From JAGXTF01 sp044224315 (lineage in GTDB: Bacteria; Bacteroidota; Bacteroidia; NS11-12g; UBA955), in NCBI GenBank assembly GCA_044224315.1, contig JBGAKR010000002.1, positions 496,001 to 560,000 of the forward strand: a stretch of DNA of 64,000 nucleotides, written 5' to 3'. The notes below the pieces were generated by a model. The model was not told where the DNA came from and did not search any database. It worked only from the letters and a program-made list of their open reading frames with translations. How positions within the stretch are numbered: the first letter of the stretch is position 1; the number at the start of each line of letters is the position of its first letter. The position numbers were made by a program, and so were the translations under genes. This document shows, piece after piece, positions 6,242-14,557 of the stretch.

Positions 6242-7909
6242 CTAAAACGTCGTACTGCAAGTAAAGCGCACCCCACTAAAAGCGGGTTCTACCCTGCAAA
6301 TACCGCCGCTGCAATTTACACCGCGTTGTTGTTTTAAATACGCAATATTAAATACCGAACTGCCTGCATTATACTGCGCAAAAAAGGTGGGATAATGCAA
6401 AACACGATCCGAAATCCCCATGTCCTCGTAGCGGTGAGGCTGCACGTTTGCCATATCTCCCACTGCAAAACTGAGGTTGGGATTGTAATAAAATTCAATC
6501 ATTCCATTGGCAAAACTGCCCTGGTCCTGCTTGGTATTTAAATATTGAAATTCAACGCGCAAATTGCGGCGTTTGGGAAGTTTTAACACTATTTCCCCAA
6601 ATGGGGTAAGGGTTTTTACATCGTCGTAGGTAGGGTGACTTTCGTACCGGGCCTGGTTGTACAACACACTTTGCAAACCCAATTTTACTTTTAAATTATG
6701 GCCAAAATTCTGCACAATTTCGGCATACATTTCGTGAAATAAATTAATTGATTTTCCATTAATACCGTTTTCATTCAACGATTTTACATAACTGCCATTT
6801 AAGGTAATTTGTGTGCCTTTGCGGGGTTTAAAATCCAACTCGCCCTGTATGCCATCTTCGCCCAAATCCTGGGCCGGTGCATTGTAGCGGGCCATTAAGC
6901 GATACGTATTTTGGCGGGTTAAGGACGGCAAATACGATAGCATGCCGTTCAGCAATTGATCATTGGGCGTAGTGCGAAGCGGAAAATTCTCAATATGCCG
7001 GGCTTGTAAATTCAACCCAAATGAGGCTTTTTGTTTTAACAGACGAAATGAATTTCCATATCCCAACGATGAATACAAAACTCTTCCATCCTTCAAATGC
7101 AGCTTGTTGTCCATTAACCGAATGGCCTCGGCCGATTTTTGGTTGTACTCCACATTCCAGGCAAAATTGCCCTTGGTATAGGTAAAGTACCCGTTCATGC
7201 CATACACATTGTACTTGGGAATAAAACGTTCGGCCACATCGTAGCTGTTAATTTCGGCTACAATTACATCCATACTTTGGCGGTTGAGTGTGCGGTTTAA
7301 ACCCGATACACCCAGGTTTATCGAACCCCCGTTGCCACCCGCTATATCCACGGTATAATCAATATTAGCACCCGAAATTACCTGGGGCGAATACCCGAAA
7401 CGGTTGCTCAAATACCCTTTCTGATTGCCGGCAAACGCTTTCAGGTGCAAATTGGGTGTAACATCATAAATCAGCCTGGCACCCTGCAGGGCATAGTCAA
7501 TCCCGATTTGCCGCTGCTCATAAGCGCGAAACAGAATACCCGAACCCAACTGGTCGTAAAAACTGCCGATGGTTACATCCAACTGGTCTACCTTTTTATG
7601 GATTTGCCAGTAGCCAATGCCATGGTTGGTATAGCTGCTTTGCGGATCGAGCAGGGGGGTGTTGAAAAAGCCATCATAGCGCAGGGTAAAATCAAAACCC
7701 TTTATGCGGTAATTCATAAACAACCAGGCATCCAGGCTTGAGCTGTTCTCCTGATACACCTTGGTGTTTGCCCCGATTGAATCGTCGCGGATATATTTCT
7801 GGTAATTCAGAAACAGGTTGCCACTAAACTGGCCTTTATCGTCGCTGTTTTTCTGCGCGGACAAATTCAATCCGGCTGCAAAAAATCCCAAAAAGATGAT
7901 CTTCTTCAT
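6242..7909 (-). CDS. DUF6029-like outer-membrane beta-barrel protein
   Basis: A 555-residue exported protein. ATG 7909 gives a good signal peptide (MKKIIFLGFFAAGLNLSAQ); the upstream in-frame ATG at 7948 would bury it. The mature part is dense in alternating hydrophobic/aromatic strands (FSGNLFLNYQKYI, FDFTLRYDGFF, GFRLLKQKASFGLNLQAR, HNLKVKLGLQSVLYNQ, RRNLRVEFQYLNTKQ), typical of a large outer-membrane barrel. It resembles the Bacteroidetes DUF6029 family, whose function is not established. It ends in a short Cys-containing tail. It diverges from miaB across 69 bp. Confidence 0.72.
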   Translation of the reverse strand: MKKIIFLGFFAAGLNLSAQKNSDDKGQFSGNLFLNYQKYIRDDSIGANTKVYQENSSSLDAWLFMNYRIKGFDFTLRYDGFFNTPLLDPQSSYTNHGIGYWQIHKKVDQLDVTIGSFYDQLGSGILFRAYEQRQIGIDYALQGARLIYDVTPNLHLKAFAGNQKGYLSNRFGYSPQVISGANIDYTVDIAGGNGGSINLGVSGLNRTLNRQSMDVIVAEINSYDVAERFIPKYNVYGMNGYFTYTKGNFAWNVEYNQKSAEAIRLMDNKLHLKDGRVLYSSLGYGNSFRLLKQKASFGLNLQARHIENFPLRTTPNDQLLNGMLSYLPSLTRQNTYRLMARYNAPAQDLGEDGIQGELDFKPRKGTQITLNGSYVKSLNENGINGKSINLFHEMYAEIVQNFGHNLKVKLGLQSVLYNQARYESHPTYDDVKTLTPFGEIVLKLPKRRNLRVEFQYLNTKQDQGSFANGMIEFYYNPNLSFAVGDMANVQPHRYEDMGISDRVLHYPTFFAQYNAGSSVFNIAYLKQQRGVNCSGGICRVEPAFSGVRFTCSTTF

Positions 7910-7940
7910 GAAAGGTGCAAGTTTAATGAAATCAAACCAG

Positions 7941-7970
7941 TTGTTCACCCTTTAAGGTGTAGTATCTTTG
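7941..7970 (+). promoter_or_regulatory. miaB promoter
   Basis: TTG at 7941-7943, a 19-nt spacer, then TATCTTTG at 7963-7970, a full match to TAnnTTTG. The ATG at 7979 is 8 nt downstream, leaving a leader of only a few bases. Confidence 0.78.
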
Positions 7971-7978
7971 CATACTTT

Positions 7979-9385
7979 ATGGACACCTTGGTTACAACTC
8001 CCGCAACCGCCACCCGCAAGCTGTATATCGAAAGCTATGGCTGCGCTATGAATTTCAGCGACAGTGAAATTATTGCCAGCATTATGGGTGAGCATGGATT
8101 TGTATCTACAAACGATGAATTTGACGCAGATGTGATTTTCCTCAATACCTGCGCCATACGCGACAATGCCGAACAACGTATTCGCGACCGGCTAAAACAC
8201 CTGCGCAATAATAAAAAACAAAACCGCGACCTGATTGTGGGCGTACTGGGCTGCATGGCCGAACGCCTGAAGGACAAACTGCTGGAAGAAGAACACCTGG
8301 TAGACGTGGTGGCAGGACCGGATAGTTACCGCGAATTGCCCAGACTGGTGGCCGAAGTAGACGATGGTGCCCGCGCCATAAACGTATTGCTGAGCCGCGA
8401 AGAAACCTATGGCGACCTGAATCCGGTGCGCCTCAACAGCAACGGAGTTAGCGCCTTTGTAAGTATTATGCGGGGTTGCGACAATATGTGCAGCTTTTGC
8501 GTAGTGCCCTTTACCCGGGGCCGTGAACGCAGCCGCGATCCGCAAAGCATTCTCACTGAAGTAAACGAACTGGTACAATCGGGATTCAAAGAAATTATTC
8601 TGCTGGGCCAAAATGTAGACAGTTACCTGTGGTTTGGCGGAGGCCCTAAAAAAGAATTCAAAACCCTTACCAAAGAAGAGCAGGAAAACTCGGTAGACTT
8701 TGCCGACCTGCTTGAACTGGTTGCCACCGCAGCTCCCAAACTTCGCATCCGTTACAGCACCAGCCATCCGCGCGATATCAACGAAAAGGTGGTGGAAATG
8801 ATGGCCAAACACAAAAACATTTGCAAACACATCCATTTTCCGGTGCAAAGCGGCAGCTCGCGCATACTGGATTTAATGAACCGCAACCACGACCGCGAAT
8901 GGTACATGGACAAACTGAACATGATACGCCGCATTATCCCCGATTGTGGCATCAGCAGCGACATCATCAGCGGATTTTGCACCGAAACCGAAGAGGACCA
9001 CGCCGATACCCTGAGCCTGATGCAGTGGGCCGAATTTGATTTTGCCTACATGTACAAATACAGCGAACGCCCAGGCACCCCGGCCGCTAAAAAAATGGCC
9101 GATGATGTGGACGAGGAAACCAAAGGCCGCCGCCTGCAGGAAATCATTTCGCAGCAATACAAAATGTCCAACGAGAAAAACCAGCGCTACATAGGCCAGG
9201 TGGTAGAGGTATTAATCGAGAACGAAAGCAAACGCAGCGCCGACGAGTGGAAAGGCCGCAACGACCAAAATATCAATACCGTATTTGCCAAAGAAAATTA
9301 CCAGCGCGGCGACCTTGTGAAGGTGCTGATTGAAAGCGCCGGAGCCACTACGCTGCGAGGCAGAGCCCTTGAGTTGGTGAAATAA
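7979..9385 (+). CDS. miaB: tRNA-2-methylthio-N6-dimethylallyladenosine synthase
   Basis: A 468-residue radical-SAM methylthiotransferase that adds the 2-methylthio group to i6A37 of tRNAs reading UNN codons. Three N-terminal UPF0004 cysteines bind one Fe-S cluster (C22 in ESYGCAMNFSDSE, C58 in NTCAIRDNAEQR, C92 in GVLGCMAER). The radical-SAM triad is C167-x3-C171-x2-C174 (RGCDNMCSFCVVPFTRGRERSR). A TRAM RNA-binding domain occupies about 395-466. Length and motif order are those of MiaB rather than RimO or MtaB. Fe-S clusters would come from the Isc-type genes at the right end of the window. Confidence 0.97.
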   Translation: MDTLVTTPATATRKLYIESYGCAMNFSDSEIIASIMGEHGFVSTNDEFDADVIFLNTCAIRDNAEQRIRDRLKHLRNNKKQNRDLIVGVLGCMAERLKDKLLEEEHLVDVVAGPDSYRELPRLVAEVDDGARAINVLLSREETYGDLNPVRLNSNGVSAFVSIMRGCDNMCSFCVVPFTRGRERSRDPQSILTEVNELVQSGFKEIILLGQNVDSYLWFGGGPKKEFKTLTKEEQENSVDFADLLELVATAAPKLRIRYSTSHPRDINEKVVEMMAKHKNICKHIHFPVQSGSSRILDLMNRNHDREWYMDKLNMIRRIIPDCGISSDIISGFCTETEEDHADTLSLMQWAEFDFAYMYKYSERPGTPAAKKMADDVDEETKGRRLQEIISQQYKMSNEKNQRYIGQVVEVLIENESKRSADEWKGRNDQNINTVFAKENYQRGDLVKVLIESAGATTLRGRALELVK

Positions 9386-9431
9386 AATTTCCTAATATGA
9401 AACTTTGAATTATTTTTTTAACTTTGTATAT

Positions 9432-9809
9432 ATGAGTATTATCAGAATTCCGTTGGTGTTTGAAGGCTCCCAAGGCGAAAAAACTTTAATGGCTTTATTT
9501 GATTCCGGCGCAAATTTGAGTTGTATAAATCCCGAATATTTAAATGATTTGGAAATCCCGGTTCCCTTGCGCAGAATCAGGCAAATTGGTACTGCCAGTG
9601 CACATCATTACATCGAAGTAAGTGAGGCAGTTCGTTTGGACTTCTACCAAGAAGATGTGCGACTTAGCGACGAATTTTTAGTGGTACCGGGTCTAAGTGA
9701 AGAAGTGATCATAGGGGCAGCAACTATGCAAAAATGGCGCATGAAACTGGATTTTGAGCACGATGCTGTACATGTTGACCCCAAGGTGGGTAAAATGCAG
9801 TTGGTGTAA
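9432..9809 (+). CDS. Cytoplasmic retropepsin-like aspartyl protease domain protein
   Basis: A 125-residue protein from ATG 9432 with no signal peptide or membrane segment. The active-site motif ALFDSGANLSCI (DSGA at 24-27) is followed by the second-half pattern EVIIGAATMQKWRMKLDFEHDAVHVD, where the hydrophobic-hydrophobic-G stretch before a Leu/Met-rich helix is the retropepsin ILG-like turn. One such domain would have to dimerise to make a complete active site. The substrate is unknown. A TAACTTTG box at 9419-9426 lies 5 nt before the ATG, without a clear -33 element. Confidence 0.72.
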   Translation: MSIIRIPLVFEGSQGEKTLMALFDSGANLSCINPEYLNDLEIPVPLRRIRQIGTASAHHYIEVSEAVRLDFYQEDVRLSDEFLVVPGLSEEVIIGAATMQKWRMKLDFEHDAVHVDPKVGKMQLV

Positions 9810-9975
9810 TTTGTAAATTACTTTCTACCAAAAAATTTCGCGTTTTGCGAAATGAGAAATGGATCTTTGGTATTGGATTCTAAACCTGGAATCGTAAATA
9901 CCCGCCAGGTTTTAAACTGTAGCGTTTTCTGTTTTTGTAAATTTCTGAAACTGAAATCTAACATTCAGAATCAAC
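9810..9975. other. Intergenic stretch, no gene seen
   Basis: A/T-rich convergent gap between the retropepsin gene and the minus-strand KOW gene. No hairpin with a clear U-run and no credible small ORF was found. The heptad array takes over at 9976. Confidence 0.5.
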
Positions 9976-10031
9976 AATCCGAAATCCTGCATCCGTTATC
10001 CATTATCCGGCACCCGTTATCCGGCGCCCGC
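9976..10031. repeat. Heptad (7-bp period) array overlapping a gene end
   Basis: Eight units in register: AATCCGA, AATCCTG, CATCCGT, TATCCAT, TATCCGG, CACCCGT, TATCCGG, CGCCCGC. It is the same family as 221-311. Its right end runs into the 3' end of the KOW gene and supplies that gene's stop codon (10017-10019). Confidence 0.85.
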
Positions 10032-10208
10032 TTCCACCGAAACATTTCTGCCCAGGGTTTTAAAACGTACTCCGTTTTTTTGCAACACGGTGATGGTAAT
10101 ATGCCCCGTTTTGCTGGTGTTTAAATCTTGCACAATGCCGGTTTTGCCCTTGTGGGTGCCAGCAATGACCCTGCAATGATCTCCGTTTTTTAAATTTTGT
10201 TCACTCAT
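10017..10208 (-). CDS. Small KOW-motif protein
   Basis: A 63-residue soluble protein from ATG 10208. Residues 9-30 (GDHCRVIAGTHKGKTGIVQDL) form a KOW motif like those of ribosomal protein L24 and NusG, and a second half (GHITITVLQKNGVRFKTLGRNVSVE) completes a small SH3-like barrel. This suggests RNA or ribosome binding, but it is too short for L24 or NusG and its role is unknown. The ATG overlaps the stop of the upstream lipoprotein gene, so translation is coupled. The last residues (AGAG) and the stop lie within the heptad array, so the original C-terminus may have been altered. Confidence 0.78.
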   Translation of the reverse strand: MSEQNLKNGDHCRVIAGTHKGKTGIVQDLNTSKTGHITITVLQKNGVRFKTLGRNVSVEAGAG

Positions 10209-10684
10209 TTTATGACTGTGGTTACTCCAACCATTAATTTCCACCCGTCTCTTTTTTTCTTAAGCACACCTACTTCAGAAAATACCAAATCAGTGCTTTG
10301 GCCTGCGTTATCTTCCATATGGCTATAAACTTTAGCATTATAAGTAGCAGTGCCTGAACCTGGAACAAGGATTTCCTTAACCTCGTAGCGGTTATTTACC
10401 AATTTGTATCTGGCGGCATTCTGGTTTATTAAAGTGGCCACACTGTCATAATTAATGAATCCTTTGTATCCGGGTGGCTGCCATTTAAAATTTTCGGGTT
10501 CGCCTATAAAATCAAATTCAGCCTTTAATCCACGCTTTTTTACTGCCGCACTATACTGTTCCAGAAAAACCTGAACCTCCAACCTTATGGCAGCCTCCTC
10601 TTCTGCGGTTAAATTCAAATCCTGTGTTTGCGTGCAAGCGCCAAGCATCAGAAAAATAAGTAGTATGGATATCCAATATTTCAT
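10205..10684 (-). CDS. Small lipoprotein, possible SnoaL/NTF2-like fold
   Basis: A 159-residue protein from ATG 10684. The signal peptide ends in a lipobox, MLGAC, with lipidated Cys17. The mature part has an N-terminal helix (AAIRLEVQVFLEQYSAAVKK) followed by strands (ATYNAKVYSHMED, STDLVFSEVGVLKKKRDGWKLMVGVTTVIK), the helix-then-curved-sheet order of NTF2-like proteins. The ending W-K-hydrophobic is typical of that group. Function is unknown. It overlaps the downstream KOW gene by 4 nt (ATGA arrangement). Confidence 0.68.
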   Translation of the reverse strand: MKYWISILLIFLMLGACTQTQDLNLTAEEEAAIRLEVQVFLEQYSAAVKKRGLKAEFDFIGEPENFKWQPPGYKGFINYDSVATLINQNAARYKLVNNRYEVKEILVPGSGTATYNAKVYSHMEDNAGQSTDLVFSEVGVLKKKRDGWKLMVGVTTVIK

Positions 10685-10734
10685 AAACCCGGGTTTTGAC
10701 CCGATATACGAAAATAGCATATTTCGGGTAGTTT

Positions 10735-12390
10735 TCATCCTCCCCTGTCTTTCCGCCTCCAAACCCAATTGCCTGCAGCACTATACCCTATTATCACCAT
10801 CATTGCCCTCCCCTTTGCGCCCAGGTTTTGGTATTGCAGGTTGAGGCGCAACTGATGGCCCCTGGCCGGCTGGTAGGTAATGGCACCGTTGAGGTTTTGG
10901 ATGGCTTGGGCTTGTACCTTGTTTTGAAAAACCCGGCTGCTGCCATAGCTGCATTGGAGGCGCATTTTCTTTTTTAGCAAAGAGCTGCCCAGACCCAGCG
11001 CTGGGGTGATGGCAGTGGTTGCAGATTGGGGTATTTGGGTGGCATTGTAGTTGATGGATGCCATAAAATTCAATCCGGTTTTTACCAGGTTGAGGCTGTA
11101 GCTGGCATTGGCATTGTAAAACCCCTGGGTCAGCGGCTTTTCCAAACCGCTTTGGTCGGCGCTTTTTTGGTAGGCAAAAGATGCCTGCATGGCCGAAACC
11201 CGGATTGTATCGGCCCTGAAACTGCACTGCCAAGAGGCGGTATAGTTTTCCGACACCTGCCTGTATTGCAGGCTGTCCCACTGGCTGTAGGGATTCAATG
11301 CCTGGTTGTATTTAAAGGGTTGCTGGTTGGTGTAGCTCCTAAAGCTGCTGTAACTGCCCTGAACCCCTATTTTCTTGGAGAGGGTAAGCTGCATATTGGC
11401 ACTAAGGGCAGTGCGGTTCATTTGGCTGAGTTTGCTGCCATCCACATTGTCGCTTTGCCGGCCCAAGTTAGCACTCAGCTGCATTTTGTGTTTGAAAAAA
11501 CCAGTGCTGAAACCCAACTGCACATTTTGTAAATCATTATTGAAATAGTAGCTGCCAAAACTGCGGTAATCTGGATCTACCCTTTCAAACTGGCTATGCA
11601 AAGTCCATTTTGCAAATGCCAATTCTGCCCCGATTTTAAATGCCCTGTAACGCGCTGTTGCAGCTGTAGTGATGCGAATATCCTCATTGATCCAACTGTA
11701 GCTGTAATCAGCACTTGTGCTCAAATATTTGCCCCATTTCTGATTTGCACTCAATTCCAAACAGCGATTTTCTTTGGGACTGAGGCCAGGATAATTCTCA
11801 TTTGGCATACTATTGGTATCATCCAAGGCACGAAAACCCGAAAAAGATACCTGCCCACGGTTGCGATTCCAACCCAGCTTAATTCCGCGCCCTATGCGTT
11901 TGTAACAAATTTGACGATTGGTGGCATTAATGCTATCGGGCTGAACCGCTTTTAAAAACCGACCCGAAAGCAGCTGAATCTTAAATTTAGCCAGACTCAA
12001 TTCCACTGCAACACCCCGAAACAAATGCCCGTTTACAGTATACGAACTCCAATTCTGCGAAATATTTCCAACATGCAATTGTACCCACTTGTAAGATGGA
12101 TGAAAACTTGTAAAGTTGTATGTGGGTTGGGTAAACTTGTTACCCTGATTGCTATAACTAAAAGAAAATGGTGCCTGAATAAGTGAGAAAAAACTAAAAT
12201 TTAAATTGCCATTGAATATCCATGTTTGGGGTTGACGAGAAGGTCTGGGCATATTTGTTTGATAAAACATTTGCATCCATCCCAAACTGCCAGAAACCTC
12301 AACAGGATTGGCTGTTTTCAGTGCCTCTAAATTTTGTGCCTGAATTTTAATCGCCAAAAATGTATAAAATAATAAAAATAAATATCGCAT
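10735..12390 (-). CDS. Outer-membrane beta-barrel-like protein, last gene of the giant surface operon
   Basis: A 551-residue exported protein with a signal peptide (MRYLFLLFYTFLAIKIQAQ). The body is a long series of amphipathic strands (WIFNGNLNFSFFSLIQAPFSFSYSNQG, YTASWQCSFRADTIRVSAMQASFAYQKSA, MRLQCSYGSSRVFQN, HQLRLNLQYQNLG) consistent with a 16-24 strand outer-membrane barrel. No family is recognised. It starts 4 bp after the stop of the T9SS cargo gene and is the final member of the operon 21202-10735. By position it may be an outer-membrane anchor, receptor or export partner for the cargo. Confidence 0.68.
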   Translation of the reverse strand: MRYLFLLFYTFLAIKIQAQNLEALKTANPVEVSGSLGWMQMFYQTNMPRPSRQPQTWIFNGNLNFSFFSLIQAPFSFSYSNQGNKFTQPTYNFTSFHPSYKWVQLHVGNISQNWSSYTVNGHLFRGVAVELSLAKFKIQLLSGRFLKAVQPDSINATNRQICYKRIGRGIKLGWNRNRGQVSFSGFRALDDTNSMPNENYPGLSPKENRCLELSANQKWGKYLSTSADYSYSWINEDIRITTAATARYRAFKIGAELAFAKWTLHSQFERVDPDYRSFGSYYFNNDLQNVQLGFSTGFFKHKMQLSANLGRQSDNVDGSKLSQMNRTALSANMQLTLSKKIGVQGSYSSFRSYTNQQPFKYNQALNPYSQWDSLQYRQVSENYTASWQCSFRADTIRVSAMQASFAYQKSADQSGLEKPLTQGFYNANASYSLNLVKTGLNFMASINYNATQIPQSATTAITPALGLGSSLLKKKMRLQCSYGSSRVFQNKVQAQAIQNLNGAITYQPARGHQLRLNLQYQNLGAKGRAMMVIIGYSAAGNWVWRRKDRGG

Positions 12391-12394
12391 ATTT

Positions 12395-14557
12395 TCAGTC
12401 GGGAATTACTACTACTTTTATCATTTTACTTTCACCCCGGGCTACTACTTTTAAGAAAAATACTGATTCTGAGTAAGATTTAAATGCGGTAAATTCATAA
12501 TAATCTTTGCCAGTAAAATCAATATCCCCAACAATCTCTCCAGTCACAGGATCGATCTTATAAACGCTGATATTCTCCTTCTCCCGCAGTTTCACTATGA
12601 GCTTAAAATCCACACCATTATTGGGATTGGGACTAATCTTAAACTCCTGTATCAGAGGCCATTTGTATCCGTATTTATTGCTGATTTTTGAACTATCAGT
12701 CTTACCTAATACATGAATAAATTTCGCAAGTTTATATCCACATCCTTCATAGTTTCCATAAAACAAAATTTTAAATATCCCGGTATCTGTAAATTTCAGA
12801 TTCTGAGTGTATTTCGTAATATTTTTCGAATTCAAATCATTTCTATCACACCCCCACCAAAACTTTTCGGGCTGCGGCTTACTCACAACTACCGCGTATA
12901 CAGAATCAGAAATCATGGTTTTGGATGGCAAAAGAAAATCATGTAAAATTTCAGTATTCCTGCGTTTAATCCGAATGGTATCAGTATGCACACAGCCATT
13001 GTAATCTGAAACTTTACGAATAAATATGCCTGCATTTCGAATGGAGATGGTATCCTTAAATTTAAAGGTGTCTCTGTCATTCTCCAACCATTGCGATTGA
13101 GCATTGGGATGATTTAAACTCAAAAACAAATACTGACCTTTGCACAAAATGGTGTCCAATTTAAAGGGAGCATAAAATATATTTGGTTCAGCCACCTTTA
13201 TACTTGAAGATATTTCACAGCCCTTTGCATTTCTGAAATAGAATTTATAATTGCCCGATTTTAATTTATCAAGACTATCCGGCAATTGATGATAATGCAA
13301 CCTATCTGCAGTCCACCAATATCGGGCAGTATCCGCATCAACAGCGTGCATGGCTATTCTTGCATTCGAATCTCCAAAACATTTTAAACTATCTAATAAA
13401 TTTATTTTTATACTAAAACCTTGATCTAAATTATTCAAGAGCACAAACGAATCAAAAAACAATTTACAATCAAAACCATTCCAGGGCGTGAAATCGTACA
13501 TTACACGATATTTTCCTTTCGTAAAATCAAGACTCTGAACATGATTCGGAGAAACTGATTGGTTAATCCACTTTTGACCATATAAAGAAAGTGGAGACCA
13601 GGAGGACGTTTGAAGCTGATACCGAAATTCGCGTGTACTATCCGGATGCCTGTAAAACAGCCATATCCTTGGGCCATAATTATTATGCAAAAAAGTATCG
13701 TTTGTAAAATACAGTATTACGTCTTTCTTACTGGCACAGCCCGAATCTCGAACCCTTATGCTATCGATTTTCATTCCCAGATAAAATTTTACGGGACCAA
13801 AAACCGGGGTACTATATTTCAGCAATCCAATTACATGATGGGTATCACACTCCACCCTATAGAAACGCTGTTGGTTATAAAATCTTCCGCCACTGTAACT
13901 TTGTTTTGCAGGAAAAAACTCCCAGCCCGTATCTACAAATTTCCAATTGTCCTTCCCATTTGCACTTTCGTACCATTTAAAACTTGTCCCCTGGTTTAAA
14001 AACCGAAATGAACATGGAACCTGCAATTTTAAAGGCTTTTCTTGATTGGGTTCGTTAAAAAAGCAGTAAACATCCAATGGTCTTGAAAAATGACCTCCAA
14101 CCCGCAAAACAGAGGTTTCATTTTGATTTAGTAATTGTTTAAAATCAATGCTTCCACAAATCACTCCACCCCCCATGGAATTTAAATCCAAACAAGTCTG
14201 TTTTCCAAAAGGATCACTGATAGTCACCCCCGCGCAACTCACTGCATTCAAACTGCTGGCAGCGTTATAAGAGCCTAACAATACACCCTTTTTATTCCAT
14301 ATTTTCACGTACAAATCATAAGCCTGAAAATTGTCGTCATAAGCCAAATAGCGTGATAAAACAGTATCCCCAATTAAATCAAATGAATCCTTTTTATCGG
14401 CAAATGAAAATGCAGAAAAGACAACTTCAATGCGAACAATGCTGTCCTGACCCTTGGTATGTTGTCTATGAAAACTATACCTAACACCAATATAGCCAGT
14501 AGCTTTTAATGTTATACTTGTTGCAATAATCAATAAAAGTATAAATATTTTTTTCAT
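12395..14557 (-). CDS. T9SS type A cargo protein with SprB-like repeat
   Basis: A 720-residue secreted protein. A signal peptide (MKKIFILLLIIATSITLKA) is followed by an unclassified region. At about 385-470 is an SprB-like unit (CFGDSNARIAMHAVD, then GNYKFYFRNAKGCEISSSIKVAEP), and next an Ig-like stretch with paired cysteines (LCKGQYLFLS, YNGCVHTDTIRI). The C-terminal ~75 residues (FKISPNPNNGVDFKLIV to VFFLKVVARGESKMIKVVVIPD) are a T9SS type A sorting domain, so it should be surface-attached or released. Its ATG overlaps the stop of the fibronectin-like gene, indicating coupled translation. Confidence 0.8.
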   Translation of the reverse strand: MKKIFILLLIIATSITLKATGYIGVRYSFHRQHTKGQDSIVRIEVVFSAFSFADKKDSFDLIGDTVLSRYLAYDDNFQAYDLYVKIWNKKGVLLGSYNAASSLNAVSCAGVTISDPFGKQTCLDLNSMGGGVICGSIDFKQLLNQNETSVLRVGGHFSRPLDVYCFFNEPNQEKPLKLQVPCSFRFLNQGTSFKWYESANGKDNWKFVDTGWEFFPAKQSYSGGRFYNQQRFYRVECDTHHVIGLLKYSTPVFGPVKFYLGMKIDSIRVRDSGCASKKDVILYFTNDTFLHNNYGPRIWLFYRHPDSTREFRYQLQTSSWSPLSLYGQKWINQSVSPNHVQSLDFTKGKYRVMYDFTPWNGFDCKLFFDSFVLLNNLDQGFSIKINLLDSLKCFGDSNARIAMHAVDADTARYWWTADRLHYHQLPDSLDKLKSGNYKFYFRNAKGCEISSSIKVAEPNIFYAPFKLDTILCKGQYLFLSLNHPNAQSQWLENDRDTFKFKDTISIRNAGIFIRKVSDYNGCVHTDTIRIKRRNTEILHDFLLPSKTMISDSVYAVVVSKPQPEKFWWGCDRNDLNSKNITKYTQNLKFTDTGIFKILFYGNYEGCGYKLAKFIHVLGKTDSSKISNKYGYKWPLIQEFKISPNPNNGVDFKLIVKLREKENISVYKIDPVTGEIVGDIDFTGKDYYEFTAFKSYSESVFFLKVVARGESKMIKVVVIPD

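Noticed and set aside
8192..8848. 218-codon ORF antisense to miaB
   Set aside because: A shadow of a strongly conserved gene on the opposite strand; high GC codon-position periodicity creates such frames.
9852..10124. Plus-strand ORF across the heptad array
   Set aside because: It is low-complexity repeat translation and overlaps the KOW gene antisense.
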